Of a stretch of DNA of 64,000 nucleotides, positions 37,601-49,683 are shown one piece after another; position 1 is the first letter of the stretch, and each line of letters opens with the position of its first letter. Under the pieces are notes generated by a model. It saw only the letters and a list, made by a program, of their open reading frames with translations, searched no databases and was not told the origin of the DNA. A program made the position numbers and the translations under genes. Source of the DNA: Leptasterias polaris (taxonomy: Eukaryota; Echinodermata; Asteroidea; Forcipulatida; Asteriidae); contig JAZGTN010000037.1 in the NCBI GenBank assembly GCA_037783415.1, positions 1,240,001-1,304,000 on the forward strand. The letters are read 5' to 3'.

Positions 37601-40600
37601 GGCACATGTAGGAGGAAACTGTAAATTTTTACTGGAACATAAAGAGGCAATGACCAGGGGCAACAGAGGCAATAGTCCATGTGCACAAGCGCCATCCTAA
37701 AAATATACCGCAATGCATCTTGTGAAATCGAGTACGGTTACAAAATATATCAAGCAAGCTGCCAAGATGGACGCCATGTCGTAGTCTACTTGTAACTATG
37801 CCAGGTTTTATAGGTTTGTGTACCGAATTGTTTTAAAATCAGTGCGCCATGAAGGTTTCTGGTGTAGCTTGGTCTCGGGTTTCACCCAGAATATTGTGTG
37901 CACCTACATGTATCATGTGCATTGGGACATCAATATGGGCTACTGCCTCCATGAAGTATCAGGCCTGGACAATCATGGTCATGTCACCTTAGATTGAGGG
38001 TTTTTTCTCGCCCTCTGTAAAGTGACCAGAGGATGATTTGGGACATTGGTTATTCTACAATGGAAATTCTCACAAGATCAGATTTCTTTGGCTCCTACCT
38101 GATCTGCAGCGCCACCTCCACCTTTCTCAACCTGGCGCTGGATGAATCTCTGTATCCGCTCCTCATCGTCAAGCTCCAGCTTCTGCTTTTTGACAACCGA
38201 TTCTTGCCGGGCGATCGTCTCTGGGTCTCGGTCGATGTACGTGATGAACCAACCCTTCTCTGTTTGATCCACAGTACAAAAACCTGGAAAAGATGCGCAA
38301 CCAAAAAATCATGAAGTACAAATAATGACATCTCAAAGCAAGCTTTAAGCCAGGATCAGTGAAACAGGGTGTGTAACAAAAAAATCAGGGTGTGTAAGTG
38401 AAACTTAATTTAACAAAAACACCACACAGGGTCCATCATAGTGCAAGGAATTTGAACCCGTGATGGCTGATGATCTATATTTTGAGTAATTTTACTGTCT
38501 TATTTAAAAAAAAGTTTTGTTTATATATTCATTAATTTTGTTGTTGTATACATTTACAAGCTTTAAACCTAAAATAAAGTTTTTAATGTCTCTTGTCATG
38601 TATCAAGAATGTTACAAGTTGCTGAGAGTGTAGTTGCGATACTCCAAGATGGAGGGTTACGATTATCGCAACTACTGACAACTACTGATTGTACAGGTCT
38701 TATATTATGAAAATTTAGGAATATTAATTAGGTGGTTCCTCTGATGACATGAAGGGACAATGGGAAAATGAGTGACATTTTTCAGAGTAATATTTTTCAT
38801 TTAAATATTATTTTTCATTTCACCAAATGAAAAATTATGCCAAGAAACAATTTAAAAAATAAACAGAAAACAAGGTTCAGATTTCAAAGAGATATAAAAA
38901 ATACATTTTCAATTGGTGTTCAAATAAAAAAGTTAAATATTTTTAGTTTTTATCAGTCTGATTTTTATTGCTAAAAACAAATTTGTTTACTAATAAATTG
39001 ATACTAAGTCAGCCCATGGTCGGGCCAGACTCGACTTTGAATCATTCCATTTTGCTGTACTTTTAAAGACAATATGGGCAGTCATTCATATTTTCATGAC
39101 ATGATAAGTAATTAATTATAACAAATACGTGCATTAGCGTAAAAATTAATAAAGAAAAGCCAGTGATGAAGTGTTTTAAACCATGGAGGTAGGCTACTTC
39201 TAGAAACTATTTATAAGGCTCCCGCGTGAGCCTTATAGGGGTCTAACAATTTGGGCCTCCGTAACGCTGTACGTTTTCAAGATGGTTGTTGATAGGTGAA
39301 CATTTTATGGTCGTTAGCCAGCAATAACTTCAGTTTCCTTTGTACTACACAACTCAAACTTTCCCAACACACTTAATATAAATTCACAATGCTTGTGAGG
39401 CCTTTTTGTTGAGTTTCATTCAAAAACATCTTCAAAAAATGAAATTTACCCCGCAATACTCGCGGTTGCTTTGCTCTTCATCGCGGCACACAGGCGCCGT
39501 TCGCGAATTGCGCACAAATAAGACAGCACGGTGTGCGCGCAGCCTTCCGCCAAGGCTTCCAGCGCACTGTCTTGAGGCTCCAGTGATGAGTTTATTGGCC
39601 TACGGTTTAGTGTAAATTTCAAGGCTTGCAAAATTACATGTACCCTACTCATACTATTCCTGTTACTCATACCTTCCCGTCCGAGCCACTTGACAAACTC
39701 AGTCAACGTTTCCCACTTTGTTGCATTCATGTGACAATGATCCTTGTCCTGAATGTACTCATTGTAGATGACGTTACTGTGAATGCGTCTTGTGCTAAAA
39801 CGTCGACGGAGTAGCTCTATAAAACTGTCAAAGAACTCCCTAAGAGGTGAAGAGAGAACGATGTAAGAAATTACTGCACTACGAGATTACAATTTTCCTG
39901 AACTCAGCAGAGTTTCTACAGAACTTTAATAGGCAATATTTTCTGTGTTAGGAGCCATTCAGAATAATCAATCTTAAACAGAATTCAATTTTTTTTCTAA
40001 ATTGTTTTGGCCCACCCACCCACCCACCTTAAATTTCAATTTTTTAATATTGACAGACTATATAATAAACCAGGTAAACCCTATACACTGAAGATCAGCG
40101 TAATGCCTCAAATGGAGCAGATATTTTTTTGATAAAGTTATGCTCTCCCAGCTCAGTAGTTTTCCTGGCTCCAGCATGCAACTTTGTTGTTGAAATAGAA
40201 GGGACAATCCATGCCATCTTCCCATCGGATGTGGTGGTCAGCTATTGAGACAAAGTTGACTGTTAACGATGGAAATTCACAGACTGTTCCTCTATTATTT
40301 TAAATGAAAACTGCTCCAGCAAGTTCCCCTACGCATTGCCCGGGAACTTCCCAGGAAAATTGGTTGACCCCTTGTAACACTCAGTATGCTAATCCTGATA
40401 AACTCCTGGGAGGGTTAAGGCGAGACAACCCCAGGTCTTGCAAACTGAGTGTTAATTGCATCAAGTGTGAATTGAACAGGGGCGATGGTTGGGGCTAAAA
40501 TTCCCTAGGAATTTTCAGGGACTTTATTTCCTGGGAATTGGCTTGGTAGTGTAAAAAGGGCTTAGTGTGTGCAACCACAAGAGGATTTTTTCCTGTTATC

Positions 40601-43600
40601 TAAATGTTATCGATCCAGGAATATTTAAAGGCAAGAGCCAAGGGCATAGAACAGGCAAAGTACTGTCACAGACTCACGGTGATAAAATGATGCGAGCCTA
40701 GAGAGGTAAGATGGAGCCTGGGAGTTGATGGAGTTGATTGTAATACATTATAGAGTCAATTTCCACTTACTCTGAAAAGCTATCCAGGAATTTCTCTTCA
40801 TTTTCAGCAAACAGCAGGAGCTGTCGCTGATGGGACTCAGACATTGTGTGACACTTGAAGCCATTCTGTGAAAATGAACAATAATAATTTTAATATAGCT
40901 TGATGGTCAGCTATCACATTGGTATTTAATATTCAATCATGAGTATTTATCAAGTTGAACTCCTTCTGCATTTGGTGCTCGATATGTGTCATGGTGGTAC
41001 CCCCAATTTTGTGTCTTCATTGTGGGCTTAGAATCTCAGGAATTCTTTAGAGGATTTTAGGGGGGAGGGGGTACCTCTGTAAGAGAAGCAAAATAGTGTG
41101 TTAAAATATTGGAACATTGGGGGAGGGGTACCCTCTGCCCCCCATACCGGGCATGATATACCTTTACAGGGCAGCAAATCAATGGACAACCCTTTGTACC
41201 CACGGATATGAATGAAGTTCAATTTAGTGTAGCCCTGGTAGTACGTCAGTGTCTGTTGCCCTGCAAATGCAACGGAGGAGTCCAACCTGGGCTAAATGTA
41301 GTGGTTCTTACTCCTAGAACTGAGGTTGCACAGATGTGGAACCTCAGGCCTAAGCTTTTCTAAACCAAAACATTGATCCTATTCCTAGGTCTGACACAGT
41401 GACAGACTTAAGGGATGTAACCAAGAGCTATGATACTGCTAAGAATGGGATAGCTGCAATGAGAGCTATTTTTATTGGGTTTACCTACATTAAATATGAG
41501 ATTTGTTCTGTGTGCGCGGAGAAGATACATGTAGCAGAACAAACCTCATATACATGTAGTTCTCTAGGTAGAAATAAGTATCAAGTATCATGGTTCAGGA
41601 GATATGATTATCTCAATTTTTGAGCTTCCTGTTAAGGCCGGAAATAAAGGTCAAAGTAAGGTCATTGCTTTGAATAAAATGTCGCAAGTGTTGCAAGCTA
41701 CAATACAACACAAACATTTGGTTCGGGAGATATGATTTTTTCAATATTTGAACTTCCTGTTAGGACCGGAAGTAAAGGTCAAAGTTGGGTCATCTAAATT
41801 AATACAATTGCGCAATTGTTGAAAGCTACCATACAAAACAAACATTACAATTTATTGACTTGTGGTTCAGGTTGAGTAATAAACTTTAAATTACCTTAAT
41901 TTGACACCTGATGACGTCACAGTAAAAAAACCATGTTTTTCATACTAACAAATTTGATAAGGAACACGATGATATGCAACCTATTCCAATTTAATTTATT
42001 TGGAAAATATTGTGTTTTTGACCAGCAAAACATTTACACTTATAGCGCCATGCGGTTTGTACACAGATGGAAATTCGCAAATAGTGACGTCATTATGACG
42101 TGACTGGTAATTTTAGGCCAGACTACACTAAAATACTAGACAAGTCCATAACTGAAAAAAGTTCACACAGTGTGCGAACCACATTCTAATTAACTGATAA
42201 TCTGAAGGTGACTGGGTGTACTAAAAAAAATACGGCGTTGTAGCCATGGTGACTAATTAATGATGGCTAATTATAGCGGTGCTTTGATTAATTTTAACAT
42301 CCTAATAAAATCCAAACAAAGCTGTGTTTCGGTTGCCAATGTTAATATGGTTATCATCTCTGTATTCATAAGCCACTATCTCGGGGTTGTTTGAAATTAA
42401 TTGTTTGCATGGAGATGCTGCACAATATTGTGTACTATACATGATGCGTCTGAAGTTAATCGTGAATGTGCATCGTCATTATCTTGTACGTACACTATAC
42501 ATGAAAATTATCGTGTATTTGTAAATGATAATTATTGTTTATGGGGGAATGATAATTATCATGTACGAACAGGATAAATATCCTCCTACGTACACGATAA
42601 GTCCGGAGTTTCCGTGTCATACATGATAGTTATTGTGTACATCCAATAGTTACATGTATAATGTACATGTATGTATGATAGTTGTACGTACATGATAGTT
42701 ATTGTACACGTACACAAAAAGTGCGGAGTTTTTTCATTCAAGTGATGGCACTATGCTTCCATGAAAACGAGGCAAATCTTTTACCTCTCTGCGCGCGATG
42801 TAAACAGTCCCTAGATACAATTTTTGTGGTTTGACTTGCCAAGCAAAGAGTCTCCTCTCCTTTGACCAAAACTTAGAAACATGTAAGGCTCCACTGGTTA
42901 GTTGCACTTGTAAATGCAAAAAGTTGTGGTATTTTAGGCATTTCTGCAAGGTAAAAAAATATGTCATACTGTTGGGGCCATAAAAACAAAATTCCCACCG
43001 AAAAAGTTTCATCAAACACTTTTTCAATTCACAATTCACGATGATCAAATCATGTGACTGAACATTCTGCCGAGCATTCTGGGGGGAAAATACAGAGGCT
43101 TAAAGAAGCCACGTGCCTTTTATCATTTTCTAATAGTCTGGATAATTTTTTTTTTGTTATTAATATTAAAATTTAAACATCAGCTTTGTGATTCGATTAT
43201 CACTGTTTATTTATATGCTTTATTATAAATGTTAAGAAACATAAAAAGACACAAAACTAAATAAAAATAAGATTTGAAAGCCAAGAATTATTTACATTTT
43301 TTTATTTTTTTAAGTTTTTGAAAAATACCATGGTTATTTTTAAAACTAAATAAAAAATATGTTGAATAAAATGAAGAAAACTGCTGGCTATAGAGTCATA
43401 CACTAAGTCTCACAGAACACTTGTTGTAGTCACTGCAGATGTTTCTTCCACGTATGGCTTCACCCGGACACCATATTTTCTTGTTTGCATCGAAAACAGG
43501 TCAAACTCAAAACAAATGGGACGCTATTGAAGTCATTGAAGATCGGTGCGTGGTGTGAAAGTTTCAATGTCCATCACGTTTTAATATATGTTTGCATATT

Positions 43601-44456
43601 TCTTATAAACAAAGGAAGGTAATTAGGGCATCAGTTGATTATGGAATATTTTTAATTTTTTTCAATTCAAAGAAAAAGGCATACTACATCGAAAACCGGA
43701 CAGGGGAGGATACAATGAAGGAGTAGAGAGTCCATTTTTTAAATTTCTCACACAAGCACTGATTGGTCTATTCTTATATCAGGTCACACATATACACCTA
43801 GTTTATAACCAAATGTAATACAAAAGCAATCGGACATTTCAATTAGGCACTAGCCCTAGGGGGTCTCATAAATGACAAAAAATCATTACGCGGGCTAAAA
43901 TGTCAGTTTTTAAACTTAAAGACCTATGCCTTGATAAAAATGTCCTATGCTACTTTTGACAGTATTCTAGTTGATGGGGGTACTAGCCTAGGTACCCTCT
44001 ATATTAATTTGCAGTTAAATATCTTATCTCAATTTGTAGATGGGCCTCTAAAAATGCCCAAAACACAAAAAGTAAATTTGAAGGGGCGGGGCTTAAATTT
44101 TTAGGGGGTCATATCTCAGAAATGTTAAGGGTAGGCTTCTAAAATTTGGTGTGTGTTCATGGCACTCATAGGGAAATGTATGAAAAAAAATTAGCAAAAC
44201 CTGAGACGGAGCCTGCCCAACTTTTTAGAATTTTAGGTGATTTGAAACGGAATGACCCCTGATTGCCTGAACCTTTATTATGTTTTATGATCAGACATTG
44301 TCAGACGACTCAGTGTATCAGAGCTAAATCGGAAATGCTCACCTCATCTCTGCACTGTTTTTGACACATTTGGCAAAACCATCGCAACTTTTGAAGACCC
44401 TTGGACTTGATCCTGTTGCCGATTGCCTTAGGCGTCAAAAACCCTTGTTTTGGCAT
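34614..44456 (-). CDS. KIN: KIN17 DNA/RNA-binding protein, first copies of exons 1-7 (3' end of gene not in window)
   Basis: This gene encodes the KIN17 nuclear zinc-finger protein, which binds DNA and RNA and is linked to DNA repair, replication and pre-mRNA processing. Seven exons read in a consistent phase: 44456-44343, 40865-40771, 39839-39673, 38283-38099, 37107-36959, 35142-35040 and 34665-34614. Together they give about 288 residues. The N-terminal FLTPKAIGNRIKSKG and the finger WFCQMCQKQC...CHTMSESHQ (residues about 27-50) are diagnostic. The winged-helix part (LLRRRF, MNATKWETLTEF, KWLGREG, YIDRDPETIARQ) follows, then a charged linker (ELQREDDE, KRKSALDEI) and TENWL. The human protein has about 393 residues, so the C-terminal KOW/SH3-like part is missing here. 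After TENWL the reading frame runs into minisatellite. From exon 5 on, the gene is a tandem array reaching the left window edge. Family assignment is from remembered KIN17 sequence. Confidence 0.93.
35040..35142 (-). CDS. KIN: KIN17 exon 6, first copy
   Basis: The 103-nt exon has acceptor TCCAG before TTGGGCT and donor GTATTC. It reads WANPLKDTQSVTKKDGNSQG then GKRKSALDEIIE, which aligns with the lysine-rich linker before SALDEI in human KIN17. The phase (1 nt completing a Ser codon, ending in phase 0) fits exons 5 and 7. Twelve further copies lie to the left, all 103 nt. Confidence 0.9.
35216..35847 (-). mobile_element. Two nested tRNA-derived SINEs in KIN17 intron 5 (representative copy)
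   Basis: Reading the minus strand, the younger SINE starts with a tRNA-Leu/Ser-like head (box A TGGCCGAGTGG, box B GGTTCGAGTCC). A body containing CTTGAGCAAGACACTTTGC follows, and the tail is an (ATT)n run. A second, more diverged member of the same family (head ATGGCCGAGTGATC, box B-like GGTTCAGGTCC) abuts the tail. The pair is present in all 13 units at homologous positions, so it predates the array. The weak 80- to 94-residue ORFs across it are SINE translations. Confidence 0.85.
35981..36655. repeat. 675-bp intron-5 segment, copy B
   Basis: The segment is essentially identical to 8531-9205 and absent from all other units, where TTTG joins ATTCATTT directly. It contains about four degenerate 50-60 bp repeats around ATACCAGTACCAATCCTC and AGAAATATTTCC. 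Because it lies in the intron touching the intact exon 5, it may be ancestral sequence deleted from the other units through a 2-3 bp TG microhomology. No coding sequence is recognised. Confidence 0.8.
36959..37107 (-). CDS. KIN: KIN17 exon 5, the only intact copy
   Basis: The 149-nt exon starts after a normal acceptor (ACCATGCAG) with GTSQEYTELQREDDE, continues VSFNLGMMAAASKTE, and ends at the donor GTGAGT in phase 2. This is the only copy with its real 5' end. In every array unit everything before the codons for ELQRED is replaced by minisatellite. The Arg codon in LQRED is CGT here and CGG in the array copies, so the array probably grew from a single CGG founder. Confidence 0.92.
37108..38098 (-). 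other. KIN: KIN17 intron 4
   Basis: This is a 991-bp intron with no coding sequence or clear transposon. A SINE-like tail (AAGCGCTTTACAAAAATAC) sits near 37240. It is the first unique sequence to the right of the array. Confidence 0.7.
38099..38283 (-). CDS. KIN: KIN17 exon 4
   Basis: The 185-nt exon encodes VDQTEKGWFITYIDRDPETI, then the acidic/basic helix KKQKLELDDEERIQRFIQ and a glycine run before ADQ (to residue 187). The acceptor is TTTTCCAG and the donor GTAGGA, ending in phase 0. YIDRDPET is nearly invariant in the family. Confidence 0.94.
38284..39672 (-). other. KIN: KIN17 intron 3
   Basis: An AT-rich 1.4-kb intron. It contains a stem GTAGTTGCGATA / TATCGCAACTAC (about 38632-38682) and a perfect 10-bp stem with 6-nt loop, TATAAGGCTC/GAGCCTTATA, near 39211-39236. 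No gene is seen. Confidence 0.65.
39673..39839 (-). CDS. KIN: KIN17 exon 3
   Basis: The 167-nt exon encodes the winged-helix core: ELLRRRFSTRRIHSN, IYNEYI, HMNATKWETLTEF and KWLGRE (about residues 70-126). The acceptor is CCTCTTAG and the donor GTATGAG. Phases fit exons 2 and 4 exactly. Confidence 0.93.
39840..40770 (-). other. KIN: KIN17 intron 2
   Basis: A 931-bp intron with a short CCCACC run near 40011. No supported coding or mobile element was found. Confidence 0.65.
40771..40865 (-). CDS. KIN: KIN17 exon 2
   Basis: The 95-nt exon encodes NGFKCHTMSESHQRQLLL and the start of the winged-helix region (residues 39-70). It completes the zinc finger with its two histidines. The acceptor is TTTTCACAG and the donor GTAAGT, ending in phase 2. 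Confidence 0.93.
40866..44342 (-). other. KIN: KIN17 intron 1
   Basis: A 3.5-kb intron. It holds two copies of an approximately 75-bp motif (GGTTCAGGAGATATGATT, 41592 and GGTTCGGGAGATATGATT, 41719, about 127 bp apart) and, at 42420-42740, a cluster of short direct and inverted repeats around GATAATTAT and GTACACGATAAGT. No coding exon is recognised. Confidence 0.65.
44343..44456 (-). CDS. KIN: KIN17 exon 1 (start codon)
   Basis: The 114-nt exon encodes residues 1-38, from MPKQGFLTPKAIGNRIKSKG to the first half of the zinc finger (WFCQMCQKQCRDE). The ATG at 44456 matches the family's N-terminus in position. The donor after the GAG codon is GTGAGC and the phase is 0. I could not place a TSS or promoter element upstream. 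Confidence 0.93.
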
Positions 44457-45116
44457 CGTTTTCAGCGAGTTTGTGTTCCCTTTTTTATGTTACATACACC
44501 ACACACAACTAACTCATAAGGAGAACGGTTACCCTTTCATCACCAACGAATTCGTGCGCAGCAGTAATTTTGGTACCAGACTAAACGTAAACAGAGTTAA
44601 TGCAGACGGCTGTTTTATTATGCCGTTTGTGTGCACTAGCTGATTATGCATAATTTGTACAAATCCTAGATAGTTCTGCGGGAAGAAACTTAATTTGCAC
44701 AGATACTTTTCATTAATAGATAATTGGGAAAAAAGTAGCTAGAGTCGCCCATCCACACCCTACAATAAAAAACCCTAAATGAACAAATAAGCATATTAAT
44801 TTATATTTTTAAAATCATTACCAAATATATTATAAAATAATAACGATTCAAAGAAACAAATTATGAAGGATGTTTGTATTTTACTGTAAGCTTGTTGGAA
44901 AAGTGACCATGCCCCCTCCACAACTCAAACTGTGATAAGCTACCTCTGTGCTGCTTTTACCACCACCCAGCATGTAAAAAAAAGCTATTCAAAATAAGTA
45001 CAAAGATAAAAGTGACACTCCGCCATGTCAAAACTTGGGTTTTTTGCTCATCAAATAGACGATAAGAGCTTTCAAACTTATACTTCTTTAAGGACCTTAG
45101 GTACATACTGTCAGTG

Positions 45117-45184
45117 TATGTATGTATGTATGTATGTATGTATGTATGTATGTATGTATGTATGTATGTATGTATGTATGTATG
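45117..45184. repeat. (TATG)17 microsatellite
   Basis: This is a perfect run of 17 TATG units. Confidence 0.97.
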
Positions 45185-46739
45185 TTTATCACGGCTGGAG
45201 TTTTGATTGTCTTCAATTAATGCCATTTCACTATTTCCACCTGTATTTGGTGAGGGGCGTCAATACCAGGGATGAGAGTCATTGCTGGCAAAAAAGTCTG
45301 AAACTACATGTTTGGTCCAAATTTTAGGACGTAGGGCCTACATGTATGTTGAAATGAAGACGTTTCTACCTTTTGGTAACCCCTAGGGAGGATTTGGAAC
45401 TCAATGGGCATTAAGGAACAGTGTTCTAAGCACTAGTGAAGTAGATCAAAGGGCAGTCTTTTTGTATGTGGAAAAATGAAAGGCTTTTTTAATTCACCAG
45501 GCTGACATAAAAAAGTCTGAATTAAGACAAAAGTCTGACAAATCTCACCCCTTCAATACCCAAGTCTGTTTTTTTGTTCAATCCGAAAATCATTGCTTTC
45601 TAAATTTTACCCGTCTGTTCACCTTGAATCCTTTTTTTCCAAGAGTTTCTTGTAAATTTTTAAACAAAAATATTAACAAATGAAGTACATCTTGAACTTT
45701 TTGAATAATAAACTCCCTTAGATCTAACCGAATGGACATTACGAGGAGGAAAGAAAAGAGCAAGTGAGCGGATAATTATACAATTCTCTTTTTATTTATT
45801 TCCAACAACCCCCATGCACCACATATATTGCCATTGAATTCATCAGTACAATGTCATCATAACAGGTTAAGAGAATTTGCATCTCACAAAAATAATGTTA
45901 TACTCCTTTGCATAAAAACCAATGTACATTTGTTTTTGTATACGCCTACTAATTTTTTATTTGTTTTCCACAAAAGATTGGTTGTATGGTTGGTTGGTGT
46001 GCAGTTTATTGCACCCCCCCCCCCCAATAAAAAATCAAACAAAAACAAAACAATAATGAAAAACATCTAACTACAACTCTCTTGTTTACAAGCATAGTAT
46101 AATATCACCAACTTGTGAACAGTACACAAGGATCATATTTTAGAGAATACCCTGCTCGGTAGTGGCACATTTACTTTATCTAACTTTAGTTTATTAAGTA
46201 GCCAATGTACGTCGGCCATTTTAATCTTGCAGCATCTCTTTGGACATCCATGTATGCAGGGGTACCTTCCTGGGTGCTCATCACAAGTACCAGCTTTTAA
46301 CTTACATTAAGTGTTGCAAATGCTTCTTGAGCATTACTATGGCAACGTCTTGCATTTTCGCACCTTTTTGCACAAACCAGAAGAGAAAATTAAGAAAAAC
46401 AGATAAGCTTTTAGTCATTATTTACATTTGAATTTATCCAGCAGTATACACATTAGCTTTCAAATCTTTTATAAAAAGAAAAACAAGTAAACCCATAAAA
46501 ACCTCAACTGCTACTGAATTGCTAACTGCGGAATTTTAAGATTTCCGTAGCTCTTGGATAAAACAATGGTGACATGTTATTGATACCCTAACATGAAAAA
46601 ACAACAAATCTCATTTACTTAAAATGTCACTGCAAAAATAAAATGAAAATCTAGAAAACTCTGAGAATCAAAAAACAACAGGAAATCATTTCAGGTTGTA
46701 AGATGTTTCAACTACTAAATGCAGAGTATACTTTATAAA

Positions 46740-47240
46740 TTCTAGAACAAACTCTAACAAACTCTAGAATAAACTCTAGAATAAACTCCAGAATAAACTC
46801 CAGAATAAACTCCAGAATAAACTCCAGAATAAACTCCAGAACAAACTCCAGAACAAACTCCAGAACAAACTCCAGAATAAACTCTAGAATAAACTCCAGA
46901 ATAAACTCCAGAATAAACTCCAGAATAAACTCCAGAATAAACTCCAGAATAAACTCCAGAACAAACTCCAGAACAAACTCTAGAATAAACTCCAGAATAA
47001 ACTCCAGAATAAACTCCAGAATAAACTCCAGAATAAACTCCAGAATAAACTCCAGAATAAACTCTAGAATAAACTCCAGAATAAACTCCAGAATAAACTC
47101 CAGAATAAACTCCAGAATAAACTCCAGAACAAACTCTAGAACAAACTCTAGAATAAACTCCAGAATAAACTCCAGAATAAACTCCAGAATAAACTCCAGA
47201 ATAAACTCTAGAATACACTTCAGATTACAATCCAGAATAA
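46740..47240. repeat. 12-bp minisatellite, about 40 copies
   Basis: The unit is AAACTCCAGAAT with variants CTCTAG and AGAAC. The period of 12 leaves all units in phase, giving an artificial open frame of EFILEFVLEF repeats on the minus strand. Variants are interspersed in higher-order blocks. It is unrelated in sequence to the KIN17 minisatellite. Confidence 0.95.
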
Positions 47241-48704
47241 AAACCAAACCTTCCCACGAAAAAGGGAAATATTTGTACAAGATGTGTTCTTTAAGTTTTT
47301 GCAATGTTTAGGTTAAAACCAAAACATTGTATGGAAACTCTGTTTTACAGCAAGGATTGAAATTAATGCACAAAACCACAAAACTGTTGGCAATAATATA
47401 TATATATTTTGGCTGTAGCGCTTTGCTTCAAAGTAATATTTGTCTTGATTGTTACCTTTTTTCATACTTCAACTACAGTGTATTCTGATAACATAAACAA
47501 AAACTTGTCAGGAAACAGTATTCAAATGATAAACAAATAAACATGTATTTTCAGACTCAAAAAAAGAGGAACAAAAAAAGGAGTTTTCTTCAATCAAATC
47601 CCGCCATATAACTCTTTAAACTTTCACATGCATACAAAATAATAGAAATACAATCCTTGTACAAAAAACCCAAATTGCACAACCTTGAAGTTTGGGGATT
47701 GGTGAAAAACTAAAAGCTGAAAAACTCTGAATCCCAAAGCACTACTTTCACGCCTGGTCTACTGGAAAGGGTTTTGCCCTTAACATTTTCGGTTACAAGC
47801 CAGCAGGACCAAGTACCTTTTCTGGGAGGTTTTTCACTGTAGAATGCAAACCTATACAGATGTCACAACAACATTACGCTGGATTTGCTTATTGATAAAA
47901 ACAAGTGAAGAGTGAAAGCTAACTGGGGTAGCTGCAGTGTAAAAGGACTCCTGCAGGAATTTCTTCTTTGGATTTTAATACAAACGGTGAATGTGCCTAC
48001 CGCTGTAAAAAAATATAATTTAAACCCTGGCAATTTCACATTCCTAGTCAGTTCTACATTATCACACAAAATTTTGTTTCACTACCAATGCAACGCCGAT
48101 TATTTAGAAATAAATAAATATTGCTCCATTGCCAACTCAGCGAAGATGAAGTACCTAATTATTCTACGGCAAGAAAATATTCCTGTAAAAATAGTTATTT
48201 CTTAAAAATTTATGTAGGAAAAGGTGTTTAAGGTACAACAAAATGTCATTATTACTTGAGAATTTCAATTTCAAACTTGATCTTAATGAAAAGAGGCAAA
48301 AATTATGCCAGGAAAAATGCACTCTCTTTTAATTTGAGCATGTCTCTTTTTACTTGGAAAGCTCTATTCCGTTATATATTTATATATATTTAAAAATGTA
48401 AGAACCGAAACACAAAAAATGGTTTTATGTTAGTATAGACTTTAGTCAAGGCACAGGTGGCGCCCAAGTGCACCCTGCATGAAATTAAACCAATACAAAG
48501 TGGCAAAGCCACCAGCATCTCTACTGACTCGCAGAAGCAGCTTATTTCATTTTGTTTGACTTTTCTCAACTGATGTTCTTAAAAAAGTTCTATGAAGGAT
48601 GGCATAGTTAATGTGTCCTTTAAACCCTGTGGATAATATCGAATGGTAGGAAAGTAGGAGGGTGGTTTAAAGTTTCCAACGAAAGAATAAAATCTTACTT
48701 ATGC

Positions 48705-48823
48705 CATATCTGAATTGGCGGCTACAGCTAAAACTGTTGCTAAGGGGTGTTGCTATGGACGTCCCATACTTCTTCGCATGACGAGGTGATCCAGCCGTAG
48801 CTGTAGCCGCAGATTGGGACATA
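48705..48823. repeat. Foldback/MITE-like inverted repeat
   Basis: Arms around GGCGGCTACAGCTA (about 48717-48730) and TAGCTGTAGCCGC (48798-48810) extend imperfectly to about 25 bp each, with a 67-bp centre. Confidence 0.6.
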
Positions 48824-48892
48824 GTCTTGAATCTATTGAAACAATTCTGTAGTAAACATTTAGAAAATAAGCAACTACCCTGATGCTAGCTA

Positions 48893-48999
48893 CCTTGTTG
48901 GGTTGTTATGGCTTTCTGTTAACACCGGTCTTATCATAGTCTGTAATGGCAACTATGATAAGACCGATGTTAAAAGAAAGCCATAACAGCCCAACAAGG
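48893..48999. mobile_element. Foldback MITE with 47-bp arms
   Basis: Arms 48893-48939 and 48953-48999 pair with about 3 mismatches over 47 bp around a 13-nt loop. Outside lie direct repeats CTACCCTGATGC (48875) and CTACCCTAATGC (49004), which may be a target duplication or part of the element. Confidence 0.75.
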
Positions 49000-49324
49000 C
49001 GTGCTACCCTAATGCATGCTTTAACCCTGACTACAACTACAAAATGAAAAACACTGATTTTTAAGTCAAAACGTAGAAAAAAATAAATTCAGATGAAAAC
49101 ATTTTTGATAGCAAAAAAAGTCTGCATGGTCATACAAATTTGTTTAGAGCCCTTAAAAATACCCTACCACAGCTATTGCATGTTTCAAGTAAATCTGAAA
49201 ACAGGTTTTATGTACACGATCAGGGTGTTCATACTAACTGCCTGATAACAATAAAAGGAAGGTCACACCATTGTGTATAAACTCCATGAGGACGGAACTG
49301 GAAACCAAGTTTTCTTACATTGGA

Positions 49325-49683
49325 GTGTTGTGGCCGAGTGGTTAAGAGCACCGAACTCAAGCTCTTGTGTGTCTGTTCAGCAGAGTGTGGGTTCGAGTCC
49401 CGGGATCGTGACACTTGTGTCCCTGAGCAAGACACTTAACTATAATTGCTTCTCTCCACCCAGGGGTAAAATGGGTACCTGTGAGGGCAGAGATGGTTCT
49501 TGTGATTGATTTAGCTTAGTAGCGCATATATTGCAGCACAGGCTGTATACTCCCCAGGGAGCTGAGATGGTTTAAGGAATGAAATAAATGGCCCAGTGAC
49601 CAGGGGTAATAATGAGCGCTTTGAGACGCCCTTGGGTGTGATAAAGCGCGATATAAATCCTATTATTATTATTATTATTATTA
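49325..49683 (+). mobile_element. Full-length tRNA-derived SINE, plus orientation
   Basis: The head has box A TGGCCGAGTGG and box B GGTTCGAGTCC, then the CCTGAGCAAGACACTTAAC core, a body with TATACTCCCCAGGGAGCTGAG, and an (ATT)n tail at 49661-49683. It belongs to the same family as the pair in KIN17 intron 5 and serves as an outgroup copy. Confidence 0.85.

Noticed and set aside
46708..47304. 198-residue EFILEF-repeat protein
   Set aside because: The frame is produced by a 12-bp tandem repeat. No conserved flanks, start context or splice sites are seen.
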